A DNA stretch of 64,000 nucleotides from Acidimicrobiia bacterium UBA4744 (GCA_002403855.1 DHIO01000050.1:18394-82393), one strand, 5' to 3'. Counted from the stretch's first letter, positions 27,200 through 36,389 are shown. A program made the numbers and translations. The notes: generated by a model from the sequence alone, not told the origin.

Positions 27200-29428
27200 C
27201 TACGCCGCCGAACGGTCCGGTATCGGTTTGAGCTCCTCCACCGCCAACTCGTCCGTTTCGCCTTCGATCTGGATCTTGGGCAACCAACCCAGCCAGCGGG
27301 GGAGGTACCAGTTGCGGTCACCCAGCAGAGCCATCGAAGCGGGCACCAGCACCGACCTCACGATGGTGGCATCCAGGATCACCGCGATACCCAATCCAAA
27401 GCCGAGCTGTTGGAACATGACCAAGTCGCCCGCGGCGAACCCACCGAAGACCGCCACCATGATGAGCGCGGCGCCGGTGATGATCGCCCCCGTCGAGCCC
27501 AAGCCGAACGCCACCGACTCCCGATTGTCGCCGGTGATGTCGTAGCGCTCCTTGATCCTGGTCAGCAGGAAGATGTGGTAGTCCATCGACAACCCAAACA
27601 AGACTGCAAACAGGAACAGCGGCACCCAGGCCTCGATCATGTCTGAGGTTCTGAACCCAAGCAGGTCGGCCCCTACGCCCTCTTGGAATACCAAGACCAG
27701 CAGACCGTAAGAAGCTCCGACGGAGAGGAGATTCAAGAGTATCGCCTTGAGCGGAACCACGATCGACCGGAAGACCACCATCAGCAGCAGAAAGCTGAGC
27801 CCGAGCACGAACGCAAAGATCACCGGCGTACGCTCGCTGAGGACATCGACGTAATCGCTGCCGGAGGCGGCGGCGCCGGTCACCAGGACGTCGGCCTCCA
27901 CGCCCTCAAAGGCGGTCGGGATCACGGTTCCCCGCAGTTCCTCCAATTCCTTGCGGGCCGCATCTGAGGCCGGGTCGAGCTTGGTGACGGCTTCGATAAC
28001 GGCCAGCCGCCCATCCTCACTCATGGTTACCTTGGTTTCTCCATAGGTTGGGCCGGCGGCCAGGTAGTCCACGACTTCGCCGATGCCTTGTTGAACCGGC
28101 CGGACACCAACATCGATAGCCGACACGACGATCGGAGTGGTGATGGCGCCCGTATCGAACTCCTCGGTGAGCACCTCGAAAGCGTGTAAGGAATCACTCT
28201 CTTCAGGGAGTGATCCAACGAAGTTGCTGCCGGTGGAGATGTTCAGGTACGGGGCGGCCAGGGCCAGCAGCAATCCACCCGCTACGACGACGCTCAGTAA
28301 GGGTCGTGCGGTAACGACCCGGGTGACACCGTGCCAGAGCCGGCCGCCACCTTCCCGATAGTGGGACCCGGAGGTGAAGGGCACCCGCAGCCGGTTGACC
28401 CGATCACCCAGCAGACCGAGAATGGCCGGGAGCAGGGTCACCGCTGCCAGCAGGGCGACGAGGACCGCCAGAATGGCTCCCACTCCCATGCTGCGCATCA
28501 CGGTCTCGGGCATGTACAGCAAGCCGGTGAGTGCGATCACCACCGTCAAACCGGAAAAGAAGACCGCCCGCGTGGCTGAGTCGCCGGCCCGGGCGACGGC
28601 TTCACCGACGGGATGGCCCTTGGCGCGCTCTTCACGGAATCGCTGAACGACAAACAACGTGTAGTCGATTCCGACCGCTAGACCGATCATCGTGATCATG
28701 TTGAGGACGAAGAAGGAAAGGTCGAACGCTTCGCCGATGAGAGCGGTTACCCCCGCAGCGACGACGATGGACACGATGGCCAACAACAGGGGTATTCCCG
28801 CCGCCACCAGGGCACCGAACACGAGAACCAGGATGACCAGGGCGATGGAGAGCCCATAGGTCTCGCCCTTGATGAGGGTTTCCTCGGAGATCGTCTCGAA
28901 CTCGACGTTGACGCTTCCCTCACCGAAGGTCGTCACCCGAAAGCCCTCGATGGCGTCGACTTCTTCGACGAGGGCGATGACGGGTTCCGACTCGACCATG
29001 GCGTCGAGTGGGTCACCGGCCAGGGCCACCGTGATCAGCGCGGTGTGGCCGTCTTGTGAAGTCATTCCGGGGATCCCATCCAGGTAGGACGCCACCGAAC
29101 CGACCGTCTCAGTAGCCCGGAGGTCGCCGACCAGGTCCTCGACGGCGGCGGCGAACACCGGATCATCGACGGTCAGCATGTCGGACTCGATCACGACGAA
29201 TTCGCGGGCGGAAGCCGCGTCGAAATGAGCAGCGATGAGATCGTCGGCTTGGGACGACTCGGTGGCAACGGCGAGATCTCCTTGATCCGTGAGTACTGCA
29301 CCGATCCGGGCAGCGAAGAACCCTGCGACAACGACGATCAGCAACCACACGATGATGTACCGCCACGGGTGGGCCGCGGCCGACCCGGCCCACCGGCCGG
29401 TGAAACTACGTCTGGTCGTGCTGGACAT
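27200..29428 (-). CDS. MMPL/RND-family transporter
   Basis: ATG at 29428 chosen (GAGAAAGG seven bases upstream; the ATG at 29434 is too close to it); 742 residues. Two repeats of one helix, a large extracytoplasmic loop and five helices are visible, e.g. IIVWLLIVVVAGFF, MITMIGLAVGIDYTLFVV with the family GxxxDY signature, and the second-half VLFGLSMDYHIFLLTRI. MMPL proteins export lipids, siderophores or drugs using proton flow through the conserved Asp-Tyr pairs. The leader holds a long hairpin and, further up, a perfect palindrome (separate entries). No TetR gene is adjacent. Confidence 0.9.
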   Translation of the reverse strand: MSSTTRRSFTGRWAGSAAAHPWRYIIVWLLIVVVAGFFAARIGAVLTDQGDLAVATESSQADDLIAAHFDAASAREFVVIESDMLTVDDPVFAAAVEDLVGDLRATETVGSVASYLDGIPGMTSQDGHTALITVALAGDPLDAMVESEPVIALVEEVDAIEGFRVTTFGEGSVNVEFETISEETLIKGETYGLSIALVILVLVFGALVAAGIPLLLAIVSIVVAAGVTALIGEAFDLSFFVLNMITMIGLAVGIDYTLFVVQRFREERAKGHPVGEAVARAGDSATRAVFFSGLTVVIALTGLLYMPETVMRSMGVGAILAVLVALLAAVTLLPAILGLLGDRVNRLRVPFTSGSHYREGGGRLWHGVTRVVTARPLLSVVVAGGLLLALAAPYLNISTGSNFVGSLPEESDSLHAFEVLTEEFDTGAITTPIVVSAIDVGVRPVQQGIGEVVDYLAAGPTYGETKVTMSEDGRLAVIEAVTKLDPASDAARKELEELRGTVIPTAFEGVEADVLVTGAAASGSDYVDVLSERTPVIFAFVLGLSFLLLMVVFRSIVVPLKAILLNLLSVGASYGLLVLVFQEGVGADLLGFRTSDMIEAWVPLFLFAVLFGLSMDYHIFLLTRIKERYDITGDNRESVAFGLGSTGAIITGAALIMVAVFGGFAAGDLVMFQQLGFGLGIAVILDATIVRSVLVPASMALLGDRNWYLPRWLGWLPKIQIEGETDELAVEELKPIPDRSAA

Positions 29429-29450
29429 GTGCATACCTTTCTCGACAGTG

Positions 29451-29514
29451 CCCACAACGTACGGCCGGGGGAGGGCGGTAGACAGCCGGCCCGCCTCCCC
29501 CTCCTTGTTGTGGG
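29451..29514 (-). promoter_or_regulatory. Long hairpin in the leader of the MMPL gene
   Basis: On the minus strand CCCACAAC pairs with GTTGTGGG as the outer stem, and inside it GGGGGAGGCGG pairs with CCGCCCTCCCCC (one bulged C) around a loop of ~12 bases. The structure ends 22 bases before the ATG, just ahead of the GAGAAAGG site. There is no T-run, so it looks like a structured leader rather than a simple terminator. Confidence 0.55.
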
Positions 29515-29531
29515 CCACCGCAGGGCGAATT

Positions 29532-29547
29532 GGGGGGTTAACCCCCC
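29532..29547. promoter_or_regulatory. Perfect 16-bp palindrome between MMPL and esterase genes
   Basis: GGGGGGTTAACCCCCC is a perfect inverted repeat with no spacer, in the 277-bp divergent interval, ~100 bp before the MMPL start. It has the form of a dimeric-repressor operator. The rest of the interval holds the MMPL leader hairpin and the -10 of the esterase; no gene was seen. Confidence 0.5.
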
Positions 29548-29705
29548 GGGAACGGAGAGCTGGGGAACGGCTCAGTGAAAGGCGCCGTGCCGGGGTTTCC
29601 CGGACCGGATCCGGTGGCCTCCCGGCCATTTGAGGGATCGACCTCCGTACGGCAAGAGTGTTCGCCGTCTCGCCTCGACCTCGATTCCCATCTACCGTGG
29701 AGGTC

Positions 29706-30701
29706 GTGGCAACAGTGATCTACCTGGGCAGCCTTCTGCTGGCGGTGCTGGGAGCGGTGGTGCGGCAGGTGTGGCACCGTCTGTTGAAAGGGCCCCTGGT
29801 CGCCTCCTGGGCTTGGTATGTCGAACTACGAATGGTGGCTCTGCGCGCCTTCATCGTGGCAACTTCCCGGGGCGGTGACCGGTCGCGCCGGCGCGCCCTC
29901 GAAGCCGACCTCGATCCGCCCCTGCCGAGGTCCCTTCGCCAGGTCATGAAGAAAGAGGCGGCAACAGTTGGGGGCATCCCGGGGGAGTGGGTCCGGCGCG
30001 GTCATGCCCGGCAGGAAGACCCCACGATTCTCTACCTCCACGGTGGGGCCTACCTGGCCGGCAGCCCTGCCACCCACCGGAGGTTCATTTCCCGGCTCAC
30101 CTGGATCACGAGAGCCACCACATTCGCCCCCGACTACCGACTAGCGCCCGACCACCAGTTCCCGGCGGCGGTTGATGATGCCGAGGCCGCCTACGTGGGA
30201 TTGCTCGAGATGGGTGTGGAACCGGGCCGGTTGGTCGTTGCCGGCGACTCGGCCGGAGGCGGACTCGCCTGTGCGTTGCTCCAGCGACTTCGCGACGACG
30301 GTCATCCGCAGCCGGCCGGTGCTGTGCTCTTCTCTCCGTACACCGACCTCGAACACACTGCTCCGTCCATTCGGAAGAATGCCGCGACGGACTATCTGCC
30401 GGTCGGGCCAGTAACGGCCAACACGTTCTACCTGGGCGATGCCGACCCCAAGCACCCGGAAGCATCACCAATGTACGGCGACTACACCGACGTTGCCCCC
30501 ATGTTGGTCTTTGCAGGGGGGAGAGAAATGATCCTCGACGATTCCGTGCGCCTCGTCGAGAAAGCATCTGCAGACGGCGCGGATGTCACGCTCCGTATCG
30601 AGGACGACATGTTCCACGTCTGGCCGGCATTGCTGCCCAACCATGAAGCCACTCGCCGCACACTGACGGCGGTTGCCGATTTTGTCCGCACCAGGGTCTG
30701 A
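29706..30701 (+). CDS. HSL-family alpha/beta hydrolase (carboxylesterase)
   Basis: GTG at 29706 preferred because TACCGT ends 7 bases upstream (leaderless type); 331 residues. GTGs at 29658 and 29697 are alternatives. An N-terminal hydrophobic helix (VIYLGSLLLAVLGAVV) suggests a membrane anchor. Hormone-sensitive-lipase fold: LYLHGGAYLAGSP (HGG oxyanion motif), GDSAGGGLA with the nucleophile Ser, an Asp in the REMILDD region and the His in DDMFHVWPAL. Likely acts on short acyl esters or mycolic/acetyl groups; substrate unknown. Divergent from the MMPL exporter, so a shared lipid-related role is possible. Confidence 0.88.
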   Translation: MATVIYLGSLLLAVLGAVVRQVWHRLLKGPLVASWAWYVELRMVALRAFIVATSRGGDRSRRRALEADLDPPLPRSLRQVMKKEAATVGGIPGEWVRRGHARQEDPTILYLHGGAYLAGSPATHRRFISRLTWITRATTFAPDYRLAPDHQFPAAVDDAEAAYVGLLEMGVEPGRLVVAGDSAGGGLACALLQRLRDDGHPQPAGAVLFSPYTDLEHTAPSIRKNAATDYLPVGPVTANTFYLGDADPKHPEASPMYGDYTDVAPMLVFAGGREMILDDSVRLVEKASADGADVTLRIEDDMFHVWPALLPNHEATRRTLTAVADFVRTRV

Positions 30702-30803
30702 ACAAGGAGAACCGAATTCGGACTGGTGCCGTACTACAGCATGGGGATAGCAGCGAATCCCCCATAGGATTCTCTATTCGGTAACCGAGGACCACAGCGG
30801 GAG

Positions 30804-31601
30804 ATGACATTGAAAGACGCGAGACTGGGCGAGTGGGGCGCGATCAGCGGCCCGGTACTGATCGCGGCGGCTGTGGTGGTGTTGGCTGCCGGTGCCGGAT
30901 TGTGGTTCTTCCTCTCCGGGGACGAACCCGAAGAGGTGAATCTGGAATCTGCTGCAGCAGTGGTTTCCACCACTACGACAGCCGCAACACCGTCCGAGGA
31001 CCTGCCGCCGGCCTCGAGCGAAACGGAAGGGCCGCCACCAGACGCCGGGATCGATGGAACCTGGAAGGTCGACACGTCGATCGGTTCCTTCTCCTTCGAG
31101 GACGCTACGAGTTCATTCGCCGGGTTCCGGGTAGCCGAGGAACTCGCCTCGATCGGTGCCACCGAAGCTGTGGGCCGGACTCCGGTGGTCGGTGGAACAA
31201 TAGAGATCGAAGGGACCACTCTGGTGAGTGCGTTCATCGAAGCGGACTTCACCGCTATCGTCAGCAACGACAGCCGCCGCGACAGTCGTATTCAGGCAGC
31301 GCTGGACACCGACGAGTTCCCGACGGCCACGTTCGCGCTCACCGAACCGGTGGACTTCGAGACGGTCCCCGCCTCGGGTGAATCGATCTCAGTCACCGCC
31401 TTCGGTGACCTGACCGTTCACGGTGTCACGAATCCAGTCGAAATGCCTCTCGAGGCTCAACTCGTCGACGATGTCATCGTGGTGGTAGGGAGCAGCGAGA
31501 TCGTGTTCGCCGATTACGACGTCGAGCCCCCCTCGGCAGTGATCGTGCTGTCGGTCGAGGATCGCGGGCAAATCGAACTGCAGCTCTTCTTCACCCGCTG
31601 A
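30804..31601 (+). CDS. Membrane-anchored YceI-family lipid/isoprenoid-binding protein
   Basis: 265 residues from the ATG at 30804; a TTG at 30810 has better spacing to GGGAG and is possible. One transmembrane helix (VLIAAAVVVLAAGAGLWFFL) is followed by a Thr/Glu/Pro-rich linker and a YceI barrel (residues ~85-265): GTWKVDTSIGSFSFEDAT, AALDTDEFPTATFALTEPVD and VTAFGDLTVHGVTNPVEMPL. YceI barrels bind isoprenoid chains. The anchored form with a long linker is common in actinobacteria. A hairpin follows the stop. Confidence 0.85.
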   Translation: MTLKDARLGEWGAISGPVLIAAAVVVLAAGAGLWFFLSGDEPEEVNLESAAAVVSTTTTAATPSEDLPPASSETEGPPPDAGIDGTWKVDTSIGSFSFEDATSSFAGFRVAEELASIGATEAVGRTPVVGGTIEIEGTTLVSAFIEADFTAIVSNDSRRDSRIQAALDTDEFPTATFALTEPVDFETVPASGESISVTAFGDLTVHGVTNPVEMPLEAQLVDDVIVVVGSSEIVFADYDVEPPSAVIVLSVEDRGQIELQLFFTR

Positions 31602-31632
31602 CGAAAAGCCCCTGCAAGAGGAGGCCTTTTCG
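31602..31632 (+). terminator. Hairpin after the YceI gene
   Basis: CGAAAAGCC pairs with GGCCTTTTCG (one bulge) around a ~12-base loop, starting right after the stop codon. No long T-run follows the 3' arm; probable terminator or 3'-end stabiliser. Confidence 0.45.
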
Positions 31633-31745
31633 CTGGGTACTGAGGAGGGACACTCATGCCAACGCGCCGCCGACCTAGGCGCGTCCGCAATTGTCGGAAA
31701 CCCGTCTGAGAAGCGCGCGCTACCGGCTCCTGGTTGAATGCTCCG

Positions 31746-32747
31746 ATGCGCGATTGGTCGACGATGCCCAAAGTGGAGTTGCACGTGCATCTTGAGGGAG
31801 CCATTCCGCTACCGACCCTGTGGGAGCTGATCGAACGACACGGCGGAGACGACACCATCAAAACGCCGGCCGAGCTGGTGGAGTGGTTCACCTACCGGGA
31901 TTTCGCTCACTTCATGGAGACCTGGGTCTGGATGAATGGCTTTCTTCGCAGCTATGAGGACTTCACCTTTGCCGCCGAAGCCGTGGCCCGCCACCTTGCC
32001 GCCCAGAACATCGTCTACGCCGAACCGTTCTTCTCCCCGAGCGACTTCGGCCACCAAGGTCTGCATCCCCAGGAATTGGCCCTCGCCATCCGGGCCGGAC
32101 TCGATCGCGTTCCGGAGGTCGAAACCCCGTTGATCGTTGATCTGGTTCGCGATCGAGGACCCGACGGAACAGCCCGAACCCTGGCTGCCATCAGCGAAGT
32201 GGCGGCCGAGGCGCGGGTGATCGGCATCGGAATCGGCGGCTTCGAAGCAGAGAACCCGCCGGAACTCTTCACCGACGTCTACCGCACCGCCCGTGCTGGG
32301 GGCTTTCGACTGACGGCCCACGCCGGCGAAACCGCCGGTCCGGAGAGCGTCTGGGGGGCCATCAACGCTCTGGAGGTAGAGCGGATCGGCCACGGGGTCA
32401 GGGCGGCCGAGGATCCAGCTTTGATCGAGTATCTGGTCGAACACCGCGTACCGCTCGAGGTGTGTCCTACCTCCAACATCCGCACCGGCGTGGTCTCGGA
32501 CTGGGAAGACCACCCGGCCCGCCGGTTGATCGAAGCCGGCGTCGCCGTCACCGTGAATACCGACGATCCGGCACTCTTCCATTGCTCCCTGGCCGGCGAG
32601 TACCAGGTGCTGGAGCGGCGATTCGGGTTGACGGAAGAGACGATCAAGAGGATCTCCTTGTCGGCCGTGCACGGGTGCTGGGCACCGGTCGCGACCAAGA
32701 CAACCCTGGAAGACCGCATCAACGCTTGGTGGGACGGGACGGGCTGA
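31746..32747 (+). CDS. Adenosine/adenine deaminase-family amidohydrolase (ADAL type)
   Basis: 333 residues from the ATG at 31746 (TTG at 31734 is an alternative). Metal-dependent amidohydrolase fold: VELHVHLEGAIPLPT, TAHAGETAGPESVW, RIGHGVRAAEDP and VNTDDPALF. The HLEG/TDDP forms are those of adenine deaminase, ADAL and aminodeoxyfutalosine deaminases rather than classical adenosine deaminase; the window's other copy at 6333 has the classical LDG/TDNR. The next gene, 20 bases on, encodes an enzyme that makes adenosine from S-adenosylmethionine, so adenosine is a reasonable substrate here, but adenine or aminodeoxyfutalosine cannot be excluded. Confidence 0.82.
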   Translation: MRDWSTMPKVELHVHLEGAIPLPTLWELIERHGGDDTIKTPAELVEWFTYRDFAHFMETWVWMNGFLRSYEDFTFAAEAVARHLAAQNIVYAEPFFSPSDFGHQGLHPQELALAIRAGLDRVPEVETPLIVDLVRDRGPDGTARTLAAISEVAAEARVIGIGIGGFEAENPPELFTDVYRTARAGGFRLTAHAGETAGPESVWGAINALEVERIGHGVRAAEDPALIEYLVEHRVPLEVCPTSNIRTGVVSDWEDHPARRLIEAGVAVTVNTDDPALFHCSLAGEYQVLERRFGLTEETIKRISLSAVHGCWAPVATKTTLEDRINAWWDGTG

Positions 32748-32767
32748 CCAGGCGTACAATCGCGCCG

Positions 32768-33577
32768 ATGCCCTACATCACCCTCTCAACCGATTTCGGG
32801 ACCCGGCAAGGGAGCCAAGCCGTTCTGCACGGGGTCATCTACCAGATCGCCCCGGAAGCCGTGATCACCGACCTCACCCATGAGATCGCCGCCCAGGACA
32901 TCCGGGAGGCGAACTTCGTGGTAGACAGCAATGCCTTCTTCTTCCCGCCGGGGACGATACACGTGATCGTCGTAGACCCGGGCGTCGGGACCGACCGCAG
33001 AGCCATTGCCGCCCGAATCGGGGAGCACTACTTCGTGGCGCCCGACAACGGAGTGCTCAGTGCCTGCTTGGCCCGGGCGGCCCGGGAAGGCTGGCCGACG
33101 GAATTCGTCGATCTCGACAAGCCTCAATACTGGCTGCCCAACTTGACCAACACCTTCCACGGCCGCGATCTCTTTGCTCCGGTTGGTGCTCATCTGGCAT
33201 CCGGAGTACCGCTCTCGGCGATGGGAACGCCCTGCGACGATCCGCTGACTATTCCCCTGTGGGGGGCAGTGCGGCGCGAGGACGGCCGTGTCGAAGGCGA
33301 AGTGATCTATATCGACGACTTCGGCAACGCGATCTGCTCCATCCTTCCCGACGAGATAGCCCATCTTCCCCTCCCGGACGGGGTGGAGGTGGAGTTGTGC
33401 GGTGCGGCCATCGAAGGCATGGTGAAGACCTTCGGCGATTCCGAATACGGAACCGACACCCTCATCGCCCTCTGGGACTCGAGCGGCTACCTGCTGGTGT
33501 CGGAGAACAACGGCACCGGAGGGAAGGTGATCAAACCCCGGCCGGGCGATCCGGTCGTGGTGCGCCGATTGAATTAG
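32768..33577 (+). CDS. S-adenosyl-L-methionine hydrolase (adenosine-forming), DUF62 family
   Basis: 269 residues. Relative of fluorinase/chlorinase that uses water or hydroxide to split SAM into adenosine and methionine. Family motifs: ITLSTDFGTRQGSQAVLHGV with the DFG triad Asp, FPPGTIHVIVVDPGVG, APDNGVLS and TFHGRDLFAPVGAHLA; the C-terminal barrel has IDDFGNAICSI and SENNGTGGK. The 21-residue halogen-specific loop of fluorinases is not apparent. A TACAAT hexamer lies exactly 7 bases before the ATG with no ribosome-binding site: the clearest leaderless start in the window. Confidence 0.9.
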   Translation: MPYITLSTDFGTRQGSQAVLHGVIYQIAPEAVITDLTHEIAAQDIREANFVVDSNAFFFPPGTIHVIVVDPGVGTDRRAIAARIGEHYFVAPDNGVLSACLARAAREGWPTEFVDLDKPQYWLPNLTNTFHGRDLFAPVGAHLASGVPLSAMGTPCDDPLTIPLWGAVRREDGRVEGEVIYIDDFGNAICSILPDEIAHLPLPDGVEVELCGAAIEGMVKTFGDSEYGTDTLIALWDSSGYLLVSENNGTGGKVIKPRPGDPVVVRRLN

Positions 33578-34323
33578 AGGCGCCCGGCTTCGATGATCCT
33601 TTGCAGGAACTGCTGGGTGCGGGCCTCTCCGGGGTTCCGGAAGATCTGATCGGGTGGGCCCTGTTCGAGAATCACGCCGTCATCGAGGAAGCAAACCCGG
33701 TCTGCTACGTCTCTGGCGAAGCCCATCTCGTGGGTAGCGATGACCATCGTCATGCCGACCTCCTTGAGATCGCGAATGACGTTGAGCACCTCGGCGATCA
33801 ACTCGGGGTCCAGGGCTGAGGTCACCTCATCGAGGAGGACCAGCTCGGGATCGATAGCCAGCGAGCGGATGATTGCCACCCGCTGTTGCTGGCCACCCGA
33901 CAAGCGGTCCGGGTATTCCGTCACCTTGTCGCCCAGGCCGAAACGGTCGAGCAACTCCCGGGCCCGATCCTCGGCGGCCGCCCGGTTGAGCCCGTGCACC
34001 TTGCGAGGACTCAGGGTGATGTTGTCCAGAACACTCATATGGGGGAACAGGTTGAATGCCTGGAACACGATCCCCATTCGTTGCCGGACCTCGTTGGGAT
34101 TCATCCCGGGAGCGGTGATGTCCTTGCCGTCGAGGAAGATCTGCCCGTCGTCGATCGGAAACAGCAGGTTGACGCATTTGAGCAGTGTTGATTTGCCGGA
34201 TCCGGAAGCGCCGATCAGGCAGACCACATCATGGTGTCCGACCTTCAGATCGACGTCGTGGAGCACCACTTTGGCCTCAAAGGCCTTCTGCACATTGCGC
34301 AGTTCGAGTTTCGGAACGCTCAT
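33574..34323 (-). CDS. Polar amino-acid ABC transporter ATP-binding protein
   Basis: 249 residues from the ATG at 34323, in ATGA overlap with the permease. Complete ABC ATPase: Walker A GASGSGKSTLLK, Q-loop QAFNLFPHM, signature LSGGQQQRVAI, Walker B LVLLDEVTSALDPE and H-loop ATHEMGFA. Closest in style to GlnQ/HisP proteins that energise uptake of polar amino acids. It is the last gene of a binding protein-permease-ATPase operon and converges on the SAM hydrolase with a 4-base overlap. Confidence 0.92.
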   Translation of the reverse strand: MSVPKLELRNVQKAFEAKVVLHDVDLKVGHHDVVCLIGASGSGKSTLLKCVNLLFPIDDGQIFLDGKDITAPGMNPNEVRQRMGIVFQAFNLFPHMSVLDNITLSPRKVHGLNRAAAEDRARELLDRFGLGDKVTEYPDRLSGGQQQRVAIIRSLAIDPELVLLDEVTSALDPELIAEVLNVIRDLKEVGMTMVIATHEMGFARDVADRVCFLDDGVILEQGPPDQIFRNPGEARTQQFLQRIIEAGRL

Positions 34324-35192
34324 CCGCCCACCGCCTGCTTGCGGCGGCGATCGCGATCCGTGTACCAATCGGTGAAGCGGGCCACCGGGACACTGACCAG
34401 TAGAAAGAGGATGGTGGCGACGATGTAGCCCGTGTAGTTGAACGTACGAGCGTTGTAGATCTGAGCTTCGCGCACTCCTTCCCTTACTCCCAGCACGAAG
34501 ACCAGAGCCACGTCCTTCTGCAGGCTCACGAAGCCGTTGAGCAAGGCCGGAATGACATTGCGGATGGCTTGGGGGACGAGCACATATCGAAGGGTCTGGA
34601 TCTGGGTCAAACCGAGCGATCGGGCCGACATACGCTGGCTTTCTCGGACCGACTCGATCCCGGCCCGGTACACCTCGGCGGTGTACGCGGAGTAGCTGAT
34701 GATGAGAGCGGTGAGTCCCCAGAACAGCTCACTGTTGGGCACGCCGGGCAATTGCAGTGCCGGAACTCCGAACCCCAGGAGCAGAATGAGCAGGATGATC
34801 GGCACGCCGCGAATCAGATCGATGTACGTGACCGCCAGCAACCGGAGTGGGAAAAACGCCGGACCGCGCAGTGCCCGGATCATGGCGACGATCAGGGCTA
34901 TGACGAGGATGAGGACCTCAGCCACCAGGAACATGCGGATGTCGAGCCAGAACCCCGACACCACCGCCGGCCACGCCGACTGGAAGTGGCCCCAGTTGAA
35001 GAACTGTCTCTGAACGGCCGGCCACGCCTCCGAGGAGAGGACGAGCCAGAGGATGAATCCGATGAAGACGACCGTAGAGCCAAAGGCAATGAGAGCTCCG
35101 CGCGACCCTTCCTCGCGGGCGACGGAACGGCGCCGGGGCCCGAACAGGCCCGGACCCCGGCCGAAATCCTCGATGGGTGACCGCTCCGTCAC
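34320..35192 (-). CDS. Polar amino-acid ABC transporter permease
   Basis: 290 residues. About six membrane helices, including an early one (LIAFGSTVVFIGFILWLVL) and, after a loop, the HisM/GlnP-type core with the EAA loop YRAGIESVRESQRMSARSLG and the following LRYVLVPQAIRN. The binding-protein gene lies 21 bases upstream and the ATPase overlaps its stop. A single permease gene implies a homodimer channel. Confidence 0.9.
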   Translation of the reverse strand: MTERSPIEDFGRGPGLFGPRRRSVAREEGSRGALIAFGSTVVFIGFILWLVLSSEAWPAVQRQFFNWGHFQSAWPAVVSGFWLDIRMFLVAEVLILVIALIVAMIRALRGPAFFPLRLLAVTYIDLIRGVPIILLILLLGFGVPALQLPGVPNSELFWGLTALIISYSAYTAEVYRAGIESVRESQRMSARSLGLTQIQTLRYVLVPQAIRNVIPALLNGFVSLQKDVALVFVLGVREGVREAQIYNARTFNYTGYIVATILFLLVSVPVARFTDWYTDRDRRRKQAVGG

Positions 35193-35213
35193 ATCGAAGC
35201 CCTACCCGATCCT

Positions 35214-36182
35214 CTAACCACTGATGACGTTGAGTCCGCCTCCCAGCTCGAGCCAATCGGCGATCAGGCCGTCGATCGTTCCGTCGGCCCACAGCGAGTT
35301 GATGGCCTCGTTCACGCACTCGACGAGAGGGTTGCCTTCTGCAAACAACAGGCCGTATTCGTCGGGTTCCGCCGCGGCCGCCTCGAACTTCCCGGCGATC
35401 ACGGAACCCTCTACCTGCGCTGCGGTTACGAAGTAGGCGGTGGGCAGATCGACCACCAGGCCCTCGATCTGACCGGCGTTCATTGCAGAAACGACGTCGA
35501 AGTTCTCGTCGTACACGTTCGGCGGAGTGTCGGGTTGAATCACCATCTCCACGAAGTCGACGCTGGTGGTGCCGATGGCTGCACCCAGTTTGGCCGCCTT
35601 GAGATCCTCCACGGTGGAGGCCTCTGTGTACGGCGACCCCTCCAGCACGACGAGCGCCTGGGTGGTCACGTAGTACGGGACACTGAAGTCGACGACCTCG
35701 TCACGGGTGGCCGTGATCGAGTACTGCTGCATATTGAAATCCCAGTCTTTGGGACCAGGGCCGATCGCCTCGTCGAACCCCGTGCGCGCCCACTCCACCT
35801 GGTCGTCGGAGAAGCCCAGATAGCGGGCGATCTCGTAGGCCAGGGCGCCTTCGAATCCGGTCTGGGACGTCGGGTCGTCGAAGAAATCCCCCTCGAGCGT
35901 CCCCACCCACGGCGGGAAGGCCGTCTCGCCGGTGGCGATCGTGAGCGTTCCCGGGGTCACCAGGTTGAGGTTCTCGACGGTGCAAGCGGCAAGCTCGGTG
36001 GTCGATGTGGCAGCTTCCGTGGTGGTCGTCGTCTCGGCTGCCGTCGTTGTGGTGGCTTCGGTAGTGGTTGTCTCGGCTGCCGTTGTTGTGGTTTCCGCGT
36101 CGTCGGCGCAGGCCGCGGCCAGCATCGCCAAGGCGGTCACGATCGCGAGCAGCTTGCCCAGTTGGCTCCGGCGTATGCTCAT
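35214..36182 (-). CDS. Polar amino-acid ABC transporter substrate-binding lipoprotein
   Basis: The ATG at 36182 lies 4 bases after GGAGGG; 322 residues. Lipoprotein signal (LLAIVTALAMLAAACADD), then a 45-residue Thr/Glu/Ala linker (repeats of ETTTT and AAETTTT), then an SBP_bac_3 domain: IATGETAFPPWVGTLEG, FEGALAYEIARYLG, VDFSVPYYVTTQALVV and GTTSVDFVEM. The arginine/aspartate pocket pattern suits a polar amino acid; the exact ligand is unknown. First gene of the operon; TAAGCT in the 207-base upstream interval is a possible -10. No other feature is seen in that interval. Confidence 0.9.
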   Translation of the reverse strand: MSIRRSQLGKLLAIVTALAMLAAACADDAETTTTAAETTTTEATTTTAAETTTTTEAATSTTELAACTVENLNLVTPGTLTIATGETAFPPWVGTLEGDFFDDPTSQTGFEGALAYEIARYLGFSDDQVEWARTGFDEAIGPGPKDWDFNMQQYSITATRDEVVDFSVPYYVTTQALVVLEGSPYTEASTVEDLKAAKLGAAIGTTSVDFVEMVIQPDTPPNVYDENFDVVSAMNAGQIEGLVVDLPTAYFVTAAQVEGSVIAGKFEAAAAEPDEYGLLFAEGNPLVECVNEAINSLWADGTIDGLIADWLELGGGLNVISG

Positions 36183-36389
36183 TTGCCCTCCAAGTGGCTC
36201 GACGGTCGCGAGCTTAGCCCGGTGCGCCAACGGAGGTCTAAGGAATGAAAGCCAGGGCCTTCTCGAGTTCGATCGAATCGACATCTCGGACAGAGTTGTG
36301 TCCTGGTCGCCTCTTCCTCAGCATCCCAGGAGATCTTCAGAACAGCATGAGACATACATGAAGACTCGGTGAGATCGTCCCCGGAAGCG

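Noticed and set aside
35990..36090. Imperfect GT-rich repeat resembling a satellite
   Set aside because: It encodes the Thr/Glu/Ala linker after a lipoprotein box and is explained by protein composition.
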